Shown here piece after piece: positions 49,250-59,200 of a DNA stretch of 64,000 bases. The translations under genes were made by a program, and so were the position numbers. Source of the stretch: Rhizocola hellebori (GTDB taxonomy: Bacteria; Actinomycetota; Actinomycetes; Mycobacteriales; Micromonosporaceae). Under the pieces are notes generated by a model. The model made no database searches. It was not told the origin of the DNA and saw only the letters and a list, made by a program, of their open reading frames with translations. Location of the stretch: positions 1 through 64,000 of the forward strand of contig NZ_BONY01000010.1 of assembly GCF_016862955.1 (NCBI RefSeq), read 5' to 3'. Position 1 is the stretch's first letter, and each line of letters starts with the position of its first letter.

Positions 49250-51343
49250 TTACCGACGCGCCGGAGCAGGTGGCGTGTCCAGCCGGGTCAGGTCGTCGGC
49301 GACGCCGGCGAGCCAGATTTGCATGTCGGCGACCTGATGGTCGGGAGGTGGGGGAACCTGCACGCGTGGGAAGCGAACAGCGCGCCCCTCGCCCACGGCA
49401 TGGGCCGCGGCATCGCAGGCGTCGTGGACGTTGCTTGCCGAGGCGGTGACAAGCGGCCGCCACGAGCTGAGCGCGCCCGGCGCGTAGGTGTCGCGCAGCC
49501 ATTCGCAGCCGCGCACGACGTGGTATCCGACCGCCAGCACGGCCTGCCAGTCCATTGTGGACTCCGCCGCGGCGTGGCGCTCGGTCTGGTACATGCCGTA
49601 CGAGGCGTTGGCGAGGGCCTTGGCTTGGTTGGCGCGGGCCAAAGCCGCCACCGACGGGTCGCCGTCTTGCGACTGCGGCGGCCCAGTGAGCGCTTCGGCG
49701 GTGAGGCGCACCAGCTGGGCGCTGGCGTCGAGGAAACCGGCCGCCGACCGGCGCAGCTCGCCCCCGCCGCCACGCGGCCAGGCCAGCACCCCGGCGCCGA
49801 GCCCGATTGCGGCTCCTATCAAGACATCCAGCACCCGGACCCCGGCCAGCTCGGCGTTGGCCGGTGCGAGCTGAGTGAAGATCAGCGTCACGAGCACGGT
49901 GAACAGAGCCTGCCCCCAGGCAGGCCCGAACACGGTGCCGGCCGCGAAGGTGACCACCATGATCGGTGGCATGAGGGTGGCGTACAGGCCGGGATGGGGA
50001 CCGACCACCACCAGCAGCACACCCACCGCCGCCGCCCCGGCCACCGTGCCCACGATGGCCGGGCGCAACGCGATACGCGTGTCGATGGCGCGGCTGCGCA
50101 GCAGGGTGAGCGTGGCCAGCAGAACCCAGAAGCCGTGCGACAGATCGAGCACCCCGGCGGCCAGCCGGGCCGCCGCGAGCGCCACCGCCACCCGCACGGC
50201 GCCCTGGAAGTAGACCGACCTCGGCGTGAGATGAAGCGCGAATTGCCGCCACCACAACCGAATGGTGCTCATGTAGGCGTAAGGGAAGCGCTCCCGGCGC
50301 ACCGGCCTGCTGGCGATGCCGGACTCGATGGGGGCGCCCAGGGCGATGCGTATCGCGGTGGCGCTCGTCCACACCCCGTCCGCGGCGGCGAGAGCCAGCG
50401 TGGTCATCCGGATCTCGTCGGGTTCGTCGGGCGCGGACCGATCGTGAGGGAAGTGCCGCAAGGCGGAGAAGGCGTCCGCGAGTTCTTCGGTGTCGGGCGC
50501 AGGCGCGCCGCGCAACGCCTTCGCGGCCGCCCGCGCGGTGCGGGCGCAGGTGTCCAGCAGACCGGCGGCGGCCGGCGTGGCCATGCCGGGTGGCATCTCG
50601 CGCAGCCGGGCCAGCGCGAAGCGCACCATGGCACCCGCGTCGCTGAGTGCCTGGTCGCTTCGGCCCGCCGAGGCGGGGCGCGCTTCGGGCGGCAGGTGTG
50701 AGGGCCGGATTTCCTGAGCCGCCTTCTCCGTTGCGGCCAGCGTGCTCGCGATGGCTTGCGGGTCGCCTGCGGCGCGGGCGGCGAGGTGGCCGGCGAGTCC
50801 TTGGCAGGCGTCGGCGAGGCGTTCCTGGTACCCGACCGGGTCGGGCGCGGGCCACAGCGTGCGTTCGGCAAGCGCCAGCACGCCCAGTCCCACACAGACG
50901 CCGATGAGCCGTGACCCCAGCGCGTCAGGCGAATACGGCGGAAAGCACGGCAGGATGAACAGCAGCTGCATTCCCGAGGCGAGCCCGACCAGGCGAGGCC
51001 CGCCGACACCGGCGAACGCAATGAAGAAACCGAATACCAGCATCCCGGCGGTGGCGGCCCACAGGTGGCCGGCCAGCAAAGTGCCGATGGTCACGAGCAG
51101 GCAGGCGACCGGGGCGGACCATAGCAGGGTGAGCGCACGTTGTGTCGCCGATCCGGGAATCTGCGAAAGGAAACCGAGCGCGACCGTGGCGAAAATCGCG
51201 TAGGTGGCCATGGCCGGGTCGCCGACCAGGTACCGGCAAAAATAGAAGACAGCGCAGGCAACAGCGGCCACCCGGACCGCCCGGCGCACCGCCAGCAGGC
51301 CCGCGTCCCGACGCAGCAACCACTGCCGAACACCGACCACCAT
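49250..51343 (-). CDS. FUSC-family integral membrane protein
   Basis: 697 aa from ATG 51343 (MVVGVRQWLLRRDAGLLAVR). Two sets of membrane helices: ~20-180 (VRVAAVACAVFYFCRYLVGD, LLVTIGTLLAGHLWAATAGM) and ~385-520 (VAVALAAARLAAGVLDLSHG FWVLLATLTLLRSRA, AGAAAVGVLLVVVGPHPG). The 'FW..L....L..' signature of fusaric-acid-resistance (FUSC) proteins is seen in the second half. The cytosolic loops at ~190-380 and ~530-697 are helical. Family members take part in small-molecule or aromatic-acid efflux; the substrate is unknown. It ends 2 bp from the YggT stop. Confidence 0.85.
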   Translation of the reverse strand: MVVGVRQWLLRRDAGLLAVRRAVRVAAVACAVFYFCRYLVGDPAMATYAIFATVALGFLSQIPGSATQRALTLLWSAPVACLLVTIGTLLAGHLWAATAGMLVFGFFIAFAGVGGPRLVGLASGMQLLFILPCFPPYSPDALGSRLIGVCVGLGVLALAERTLWPAPDPVGYQERLADACQGLAGHLAARAAGDPQAIASTLAATEKAAQEIRPSHLPPEARPASAGRSDQALSDAGAMVRFALARLREMPPGMATPAAAGLLDTCARTARAAAKALRGAPAPDTEELADAFSALRHFPHDRSAPDEPDEIRMTTLALAAADGVWTSATAIRIALGAPIESGIASRPVRRERFPYAYMSTIRLWWRQFALHLTPRSVYFQGAVRVAVALAAARLAAGVLDLSHGFWVLLATLTLLRSRAIDTRIALRPAIVGTVAGAAAVGVLLVVVGPHPGLYATLMPPIMVVTFAAGTVFGPAWGQALFTVLVTLIFTQLAPANAELAGVRVLDVLIGAAIGLGAGVLAWPRGGGGELRRSAAGFLDASAQLVRLTAEALTGPPQSQDGDPSVAALARANQAKALANASYGMYQTERHAAAESTMDWQAVLAVGYHVVRGCEWLRDTYAPGALSSWRPLVTASASNVHDACDAAAHAVGEGRAVRFPRVQVPPPPDHQVADMQIWLAGVADDLTRLDTPPAPARR

Positions 51344-51616
51344 ACGAAGCCTAGGCGGTCTTCGCTTCGCGTTTGGCCGTTTGACTGTTTCTGTGAAAAT
51401 GGCGTCGCTGATCCTCACTCTGGTCCTTTGTGGACGGTGAGAAAGCAAGCACCACATTGGACTGTCGCTGGACGTATACAAAAGTTTTGATCGCATATCG
51501 AGATCGCGTGTCGCTCTCCGGAATTAGATTGCTACCGAACGTTACGTATTTACAGCGGGCTTTCCGCTAACTAGCCTTCGGCCGTATCCGTTACGAGCTA
51601 CGGGGGCTTGGTGCAG

Positions 51617-54600
51617 ATGCGCGTTGCTACGCGTTTACTCGCTTTGTTCGTTTCGCTGGCATTGGTGCCGTTTACTGTCCTGAGCCCTGCCGCCGCCGGT
51701 GTCTCCGGATGCGCGCAGAGCGCCGTCGACTCCGTTTCAGCGCTCGCCATGGCGAAGCGCTGTGGAGCACGCGTTGAGGCGCTGGACCAGCGGACCGAGA
51801 CCGGCCAGATCTTTGTCAACCCCGACGGCACGGCCGTCGCCGAGGAGCACGCCTATCCACAACGGGTGCGCCGCAACGACGGGACCTGGGCGGGGCTCGA
51901 TGCGACCCTGATCCGAAACACCGACGGGTCGGTGTCGCCACGTTCATCGGTGGTCAACATCGTGCTGTCCGGAGGCGGCGCGGGCGTCTTCGCCTCGGCG
52001 AGCCGCTCCGGACACCGGCTGGACCTGTCCTGGCCGGACACCTTGCCAGCGCCTGTTTTGGACGGTAACACCGCAACGTATAGAAATGTCTACCCGGATG
52101 TCGATCTGGTGGTCAACGTCTCGGAGACCGGCTTCAACCAGGTCCTGATCGTCAAGAACCGGCAGGCCGCCCGGCATCCCGCGGTGCGGTCGCTGCGGCT
52201 GGGCGTCGCGTTGACCGGCTTGCGCTGGGACGACAAAGCCGGGCTGCGGGCGGTGGACGGCGACGGACGGGTCATCATGGCCTCCGACTCGGGCCGGATG
52301 TGGGAATCCGCGCCGACGACGGCGAAGCCCGCCAAATACGGCGCGACGCTGGCCGAGGAGGGCGAAACACGTCGCGAAAGCTCGCCGCGCGGGCCGGGGT
52401 CCGGTGCCCGCGACGCCGCGGTGAACGTGACACGGCAGGGCTCCACGCTGGCGATCACGCCCGACACCTCGCTTCTCGACGATCCCAGGGCGGTGTATCC
52501 GCTGTTCGTCGACCCAGGCCCGAACTACACCAAATGGACGATGATCAATAGCCAGTACCACACCACGAAGTACTGGAACTTCGACAAGACCGACTGCCCG
52601 CCGGAGCCGGGCAAGGGCGGCGCGGTCTACCAGACCGAGTGCGGCAAGGTCGGCCGGGCGGTCGGCTACTCGATGATCTACCGGTCGATGTGGGAGTTCT
52701 CCACCGCAGGCTATCCGGGCAAGCAGGTGCTCAGCGCCAAGTTCACCATCGACCTGCTGCACTCCTCGGTCTGCGACAACTACACCTGGACCCAGCTCAG
52801 ATGGGTCAACGGCTATCTGGACTCGGAGACGACCTGGGACAGCATCGCCGGGGCGTGGGACGGCATCGACGCGGGAGCGAGCAACGTGTCGTCTTGCTCG
52901 CAGGCGCGCAAAGGCACCGAATACGCCGGCGGCAGGCTCAACGAGGTGTTGCAGGCCGCGGCCAACAGCAGCTGGGGATACACCACGTGGGGTCTGAAAG
53001 CCGAGGACGAGAGCAACTCCAACGACTGGAAGAAGTTCGACGCCAAGACCGCCACCCTGATCGTCGTGCTCAACACCCCGCCCAACACGCCCGACCAGCT
53101 GAGCGTGGACAACCAGGCGTGCGCCTCGGGCGCCAACCGGCCTTTCATCAAGACCGCGACACCGACGCTGCGTTCGCACGTGTGGGATGAGGACGGTGAC
53201 CGGCAGGACGACTGGTTCGCCTACGCCCAACTGAAGTACACCGACAGGCCGCTGGCGGGCGACATCAACGCCGATGGCAAGGCCGATGCCATGTTCTGGC
53301 GACCGGCGACCGGGGATTGGACAGCCAAGGCCACCGGGTCGTCGGCCACCACCACCACACAATGGGGGTTGAACGGGGATATCCCGCTGACCGGAGACTT
53401 CGGCGGCGACGGCCGCGACGACCTCGTGGTGTGGCGGCCCTCCAGCGGCGAATGGTATGTCGCCCACACCGGCGGCAGCGCCGGTCAGCTGCGGGTGTGG
53501 GGAGTCAACGGCGACATTCCGCTGGTGGGTGACTTCAACGGCGACAACGTCGACGACGCCATGATTTTCCGGCCGTCCACGGCCGAGTGGTATCTGGCCT
53601 ACACCAATGGAGGCGCAGGCTTCTTCAAGTTGTACGGCGACGTCAACTCTCAGGACGTTCCGCTGGTCGCCGACTACAACGGCGACAACAAGGACGACAT
53701 CATCATCTATCGCCCGTCCACCGGCGACTGGTGGCTCGCCTACACCGACGGCGCGATGGTTCGGGAACGGGTGGGTTTCGGCGGCGCCGGCGACCGGCCG
53801 TTCATCGGCGACTTCAACGCTGACAACAAGGACGACTTCGTGATCTGGCGCGCCGCCACCACGGCCTGGGACGTCTGGTATTCGGGCGGCAGCACCGCCC
53901 AGCTCAGTGCCAACCTCGGCGACGGCAGCCATGAAGGCGTCATCGGCGACTTCAACGCTGACAACAAGGACGACATCGCCGTCTTCAACGGTGGCGCCTG
54001 GACTGTGCGCTACACCGGCGGCACCAACGCCACCTTGGCCACCGGGCTCGGCGGCACCGGGCAGGCCTTCGCCGACATCGGCAGCGGCGTCAAGAGCGGC
54101 GTCGACAACAACGCGTTTGGCGATCTGACGACGATTCCGTTGTGGCACAACAGCATCTACACGTTCCGCTCACAGGCCAACGACTATCCGAGCAGAGGCG
54201 TGGTGTACGGCAACTACGGCACCTCGGCGGTGACCAACATGCCCGGCAACTGCGAGTGGCAGGTCGACCTGGTCAAGCCCGCGGTGCCGACGGTGACCTC
54301 CGACATCTATGTGGAGGGCCAGACCAAGGGGTCGGTGGGCAAGACGGGCCGGTTCACCTTCGCCAGTTCCGCGGACACCACGTCGTACAGGTGGGGCTGG
54401 TCGGATCCGCCGGGCAACGCGCTGACGCCGGGCTCGCTGGGCGGCACGGTATCGATCGACTGGACTCCTCAGTCGGGCGGTCTGAAGACGTTGTACGTGA
54501 CCGCGGTCGACCGGGCCGGAAATGAGCAGACCAAGTCCTTCCAGTTCTATGTGTCCGCGCCGACCAACGCGCTCGCGCGCTGGCGGATGAACGACGTGCC

Positions 54601-56299
54601 CGCTGACCCGCCGGCCTCGACCGAGACGCTGATCGACGACACCAACCCGGTCAGCGGAAAGCCGCTGACACTTCACGGCGGTGGCCTGCTTCAGCAGCCC
54701 GGCCCGATCGTGGGCGGTCAGCCCGTGCTCGACCTCGACGGCGTGGACGACTACGCGGCGCGCGCGGCCACGTTGGACACGAGCAAGAGCTTCACGGTCT
54801 CGGCATGGGTGAAGATGGACACCGCAGGGGTGGATCGCACCATCATTTCCCAGGCGGGCACCAACTTCTCCTCGTTCTACCTGGGCTACGACCAGGCGAC
54901 CCAGAAGTGGTCGCTGCGGGCGCCCTCCAGCCCGAACACCAGTCCCGCGCCGGTTTGGGAGGCGGCCGTGTCCACCGGCCCGGCACAGCTCGGCGTCTGG
55001 ACCCACCTGACCGGCGTCTACGACTCGGCGGAACGGCGGCTCTACCTCTACGTCAACGGTGTGCTGGAAGGCGTCTCGAACCAGATTTCGCTGTGGAACG
55101 CCACCGGTGAGTTCCGGATCGGGCGCAGCGCTAACACCTGGTTCGACGGATCGATTGCGGTGGCCCAGGTTTGGGACCGCGCCATCACCTCCGACGAGGC
55201 CCGCGTACTGACCAACCCCGACGATGCGACGTGGGGTTCGAAGGTCGGTCTGTGGCACTTCGACGCGGGCTACGACCCGTCGGCGGATTCCTCCAACTAC
55301 GGACACGACCTGAACTACCGCAACAGCGCGACGATCCCGCTGGGGGAGTCGGGCAAGTTCGGCACCGGTCTGCAGGTCGGTCCGGATGGATACATGGAGA
55401 CCGATGCGCAGGTGCTGCACACCGACCAGTCGTTCACGGTGTCGGCGTGGGTGAAGATGAATCCGGGCACGGCGCTGACGAGCAACTATCAGGCGGTGAC
55501 CCAAAGCGGCGTGGCCAAGAGCGGGTTCTGGCTCGGATCACGCCACTACGGCGGCGGGACGGCGAAGTGGACGTTCTCGATTCCGGAAAGCGACACCGAC
55601 ACCAGTGCGCTGGTCAACGCGGCGTCCTCGGTGGCGTTGACCGCCGCCGACCAAGGGGTGTGGACCAAACTCACCGGCAGCTACGACGCCAACAGCCGAC
55701 AGCTCAAGCTCTACGTGAACGACGTGCTGATGGGTTCGGCGGTCAAGCAGACACCCGCCTGGGACGCCACGGGGACCTTCCTGGTCGGCCGGGCCCTGTG
55801 GTCGGAGCAGGGCAGCGCGCCAGTTCTTGTGGACGGCTGGCCGGGCAACATCGATGAAGTCGTGGCCTACCAAGGGGTGTTCACCCCCAACCTGGCTCTG
55901 GGTAAGCCGGTGACCGCGGACTCCGCCTGCAACGCCACCGAAACCGCGGCCAAGGCGGTCGATGGCCGGTGGGCGTCCACCGGGGACAAATGGTGTTCGG
56001 TGGGCGCCTCGAAGTGGCTGCAGATCGACCTGGGGACGGCGCGGCCGTTCCGTGAGATCACCATCCGCCACGCCGACCAGGGCGGCGAAAGCACCACCGC
56101 CAACACGAAAGACTTCACCATCGCGGTCTCCGACGACGGCTCGGCCTGGACCACCATCGCGACCGTGACCGGCAACACCCGTGGTCTGACCGACCACGCC
56201 TTCGCCGCGGTCACCAAGCGCTACATCCGATTGAGCGTCCAAACCCCCACCCAGAACAGCGATCCGGTCACCCGCATCTACGAGGTCGAGGTGTATTGA
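51617..56299 (+). CDS. Giant secreted DNRLRE / FG-GAP / LamG / F5/8C protein 1
   Basis: 1560 aa from ATG 51617 (TTG 51608 and GTG 51611 are alternatives). A signal peptide lies at ~1-28 (ATRLLALFVSLALVPFTVLS). The domain order is: N-terminal region to ~310; DNRLRE-like (STAGYPGKQVLSAKFTIDLL, ~310-490); six FG-GAP-like repeats (~545-820; PLVGDFNGDNVDDAMIFRPS, VADYNGDNKDDIIIYRPSTG); an Ig-like stretch (FTFASSADTTSYRWGWSDPP); LamG 1 and 2 (SFTVSAWVKM appears twice, at ~1060 and ~1275); and a discoidin F5/8C-like domain at ~1430-1560 (WLQIDLGTARPFREITIRHA). Likely a surface carbohydrate-binding carrier for the Rhs protein downstream. The TGA overlaps the next ATG. Confidence 0.85.
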   Translation: MRVATRLLALFVSLALVPFTVLSPAAAGVSGCAQSAVDSVSALAMAKRCGARVEALDQRTETGQIFVNPDGTAVAEEHAYPQRVRRNDGTWAGLDATLIRNTDGSVSPRSSVVNIVLSGGGAGVFASASRSGHRLDLSWPDTLPAPVLDGNTATYRNVYPDVDLVVNVSETGFNQVLIVKNRQAARHPAVRSLRLGVALTGLRWDDKAGLRAVDGDGRVIMASDSGRMWESAPTTAKPAKYGATLAEEGETRRESSPRGPGSGARDAAVNVTRQGSTLAITPDTSLLDDPRAVYPLFVDPGPNYTKWTMINSQYHTTKYWNFDKTDCPPEPGKGGAVYQTECGKVGRAVGYSMIYRSMWEFSTAGYPGKQVLSAKFTIDLLHSSVCDNYTWTQLRWVNGYLDSETTWDSIAGAWDGIDAGASNVSSCSQARKGTEYAGGRLNEVLQAAANSSWGYTTWGLKAEDESNSNDWKKFDAKTATLIVVLNTPPNTPDQLSVDNQACASGANRPFIKTATPTLRSHVWDEDGDRQDDWFAYAQLKYTDRPLAGDINADGKADAMFWRPATGDWTAKATGSSATTTTQWGLNGDIPLTGDFGGDGRDDLVVWRPSSGEWYVAHTGGSAGQLRVWGVNGDIPLVGDFNGDNVDDAMIFRPSTAEWYLAYTNGGAGFFKLYGDVNSQDVPLVADYNGDNKDDIIIYRPSTGDWWLAYTDGAMVRERVGFGGAGDRPFIGDFNADNKDDFVIWRAATTAWDVWYSGGSTAQLSANLGDGSHEGVIGDFNADNKDDIAVFNGGAWTVRYTGGTNATLATGLGGTGQAFADIGSGVKSGVDNNAFGDLTTIPLWHNSIYTFRSQANDYPSRGVVYGNYGTSAVTNMPGNCEWQVDLVKPAVPTVTSDIYVEGQTKGSVGKTGRFTFASSADTTSYRWGWSDPPGNALTPGSLGGTVSIDWTPQSGGLKTLYVTAVDRAGNEQTKSFQFYVSAPTNALARWRMNDVPADPPASTETLIDDTNPVSGKPLTLHGGGLLQQPGPIVGGQPVLDLDGVDDYAARAATLDTSKSFTVSAWVKMDTAGVDRTIISQAGTNFSSFYLGYDQATQKWSLRAPSSPNTSPAPVWEAAVSTGPAQLGVWTHLTGVYDSAERRLYLYVNGVLEGVSNQISLWNATGEFRIGRSANTWFDGSIAVAQVWDRAITSDEARVLTNPDDATWGSKVGLWHFDAGYDPSADSSNYGHDLNYRNSATIPLGESGKFGTGLQVGPDGYMETDAQVLHTDQSFTVSAWVKMNPGTALTSNYQAVTQSGVAKSGFWLGSRHYGGGTAKWTFSIPESDTDTSALVNAASSVALTAADQGVWTKLTGSYDANSRQLKLYVNDVLMGSAVKQTPAWDATGTFLVGRALWSEQGSAPVLVDGWPGNIDEVVAYQGVFTPNLALGKPVTADSACNATETAAKAVDGRWASTGDKWCSVGASKWLQIDLGTARPFREITIRHADQGGESTTANTKDFTIAVSDDGSAWTTIATVTGNTRGLTDHAFAAVTKRYIRLSVQTPTQNSDPVTRIYEVEVY

Positions 56300-59200
56300 T
56301 GAATATCCGACTCGCGCCAGTGCTTTTAGCACTGGCGCTGGTTCCAGCTGCCTTCGTCAGCCCGCCGGGCACCGCGCACGCCGCGCCCTCGATGCCCTGC
56401 GAGCCCACGGCCGCAAGCACTCCGGCGGCACTCGCGCACGCGCGCCGTTGTCTGGGCCGGGTGGAGGCGCTGGACAGGCGCACCGAAACCTCGCAGGTTT
56501 TCGTCCACCCCGACGGGAGTGGGACGATGGAAACCTATGCGTATCCGCAGCGCGTCAAGCTTCGCGACGGACAATGGTCCTCTTTGGACGCCACCCTGCA
56601 ACGCCGTGCGGACGGCTCGATATCGCCCCGCGCGTCGGTGGTGGACAGCACCTTCTCCGGCGGCGGCGCCGCACCGCTGGTGGTCGGCAAACGCGGCGGC
56701 AATGAGGTGTCGCTGAGCTGGCCTTCCGCGTTGCCGGCGCCCGAGCTGTCGGGCAACACGGCCACCTATCCGAACGTCTTGCCCGGCGTCGACCTCGTGG
56801 TGACCGCCACGGAGACCGGCTTCGGCGAGGTGCTGGTGGTCAGGGATCGCGCTGCGGCAAGGAATCCGGCCTTGCGCAAGCTTTCCCTTGGTACCCAGCT
56901 GAAAGGTCTGCATTGGACAGAGCACGACGGCGCGCTGGCTGCCGTCGACGCCCAAGGCCGGGCGATGCTGGTGGCGGATGCGCCTCGGATGTGGGATTCG
57001 GCGGCAGAGCCGGGTGAGCGCAGCACGGCGGCCAAACCGAGCAAGCAGGCCAAGACCGCGCCCATCGCGGTGTCGCGTTCAGGCGATCACCTGACGCTGA
57101 CGCCCGATGTATCGCTCTTGGACAATCCGAGCGCGGTGTTCCCGCTGTTCCTCGACCCGACCATCAGCACCCCCACCTGGACGATGATCAACAGTCAGTT
57201 CACCACGCAGTCGTATTGGAGCTACGACAAGCAGGACTGTCCACCCGAGCCAGGCAAGGGCGGTGCGGTCTATCAGACCGACTGCGCCAAGGTCGGGCAA
57301 GCGGTGGGCTACACCATGGACTACCGGTCGATGTGGCAGTTCTCCACCGCCGACTTCGTCGGGCTGCAGATCACGAGCACCAAATTCACCATCGACCTGC
57401 TGCACTCGTCGCTGTGCAACAACGGCACCGCCTGGACCCAGCTGCGCTGGGTGAACGCCGGGCTGGGGTCGGGCACCACCTGGGCCAACAACAGCGGCAG
57501 CTGGGACTCCATCGACGCCGGCTCAAGCAACGCCGACACCTGCAACCAGGCCCGCAAGGGAACCGAGTTCGCCGGAAGCCGGCTGCAGGAAATCATCGAG
57601 ATCGCCGCCCGGGACAGCTGGGCGTCGGTGACGTGGGGCCTCAAAGGCGAGTCGGAGACCGACTCGGGCGACTGGAAGAAGTTCGACGCGAAAACGGCAC
57701 GGCTCATCGTCGGGGTGAACCACGTTCCGGGTGTCCCCACGTCTTTGACTACCGACAACCAGGCTTGCGTCACAGGCAGCAACCGCCCCTTCGTCAAGAC
57801 TGCGACGCCGGCGCTGAGCGCCTATCTGTCCGATTACGAGGGTCAGAAGCTGACCGCGAGCTATGAGTGGGCCCGGATCCGCAACGACGGCAGCTACGGT
57901 TCGTTCGGCGCCTTCACCAAAACGCTGGTCGATCCGGGACACTCCGAGCCGATCAACGCCACCGCCGGGGTGATCGAAGGCGGCGACGAGATCGTGGGCG
58001 CGGCGGACTGGACCCGCGACGGCAAGACCGACGTCTTGGTGCGTGACACCGGTGGCGTCCTGTACGTGCTGCCCGGTGACCGCACGGTGCTCAAGCCACG
58101 CCAGCAGATCGCCACCGGCATGGGCGGATTCACGTTCGCGGGCTGGGTCGACTGGGACAAGGACGGCTATCTGGATGCAGTCGGGCGCATCGACACCACG
58201 GGCGAGCTTCGCCTCTACGTCGGCGGGCCGAGCGGCTGGACCGGCAGCTACTACGTGATCGGCGGCGGCTGGGGTGGCTATACGTTCTTCGGCCTGGCCG
58301 ACTGGGATCGCGACGGCCACCAGGACATCCTCGCGCGCGACCCGAACGGGGACGAGTGGCTCTATCCCGGTGAGAGCAAGCGCACCGTGTCGGGGCAGGC
58401 GCGGGCGCTGATCGGCGCCGGCTGGGGCGGCTACACCTCGTTCGGCACCATCGACTGGGACAAGGACGGCTCACCCGATGTCATCGCCCGCGACCCGTCC
58501 ACCGGTCAGCTGTGGCTTTACCTCGGCAGCGGCACCCGCAGCTACTATTCCGGCAGCCCTTACCGATACGAGATCGGCGCTGGCTGGGCCGAGTACACCG
58601 CGAAGGTGATGCCGGACTTCAACGGCGACGGCAATGCCGACCTGATCGCGCAATATCTGAGCGAGCGCACGTGGTATTCCTATCCCGGCTCTGGCGCCCG
58701 GACCTCCGGCGGGGCCAGGTCGACGATCGCGACCCTCGGTCTGTCGGACGCGGTGCGCTACGTCTGGACAGCGCGCAGCCACGACGGTTACGCCTGGAGC
58801 GGCACCTCGGCGCTGTGCGAGTTCGAAGTGGACACCACCAAACCCGCGGTGCCGACGGTGATCCCGGACATCTATGTGGAAGGCCAGACCCGCGGGTCAG
58901 TCGGCAAGACCGGCAGATTCACCTTCTCCAGTTCATCGGACACGAAGACGTTCAAGTGGGGCTGGTCGGACCCGCCGGGCAACACGCTCACCCCCGGCAC
59001 GTTGGGCGGCAGCGTGTCGATTGACTGGACTCCGCAGTCCGGTGGTCTCAAAACGCTTTACGTCAAAGCGATCGATCGAGCCGGCAACGAGGAATCCAAG
59101 ATATTCCAGTTCTTCGTGGCCGCGCCCACCAACGCGATCGCCCGCTGGCGAATGAACGACGTGCCGGCCGACCCACCCACACCGACGGTTTTCGTGGACG

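Noticed and set aside
48107-50701. 864-aa plus-strand frame across SDR, YggT and FUSC genes
   Set aside because: Spans three well-supported genes on either strand and has low-complexity composition.
53800-53980. Repeated 'GGCGACTTCAACGCTGACAA' words that look like a DNA repeat
   Set aside because: They follow the protein period of FG-GAP-like repeats (GDFNADNKDD) and need no separate explanation.
51944-54148. 734-aa minus-strand frame within the first giant gene
   Set aside because: Antisense to FG-GAP and DNRLRE repeats; Val/Arg/Asp-rich shadow produced by repeat periodicity.
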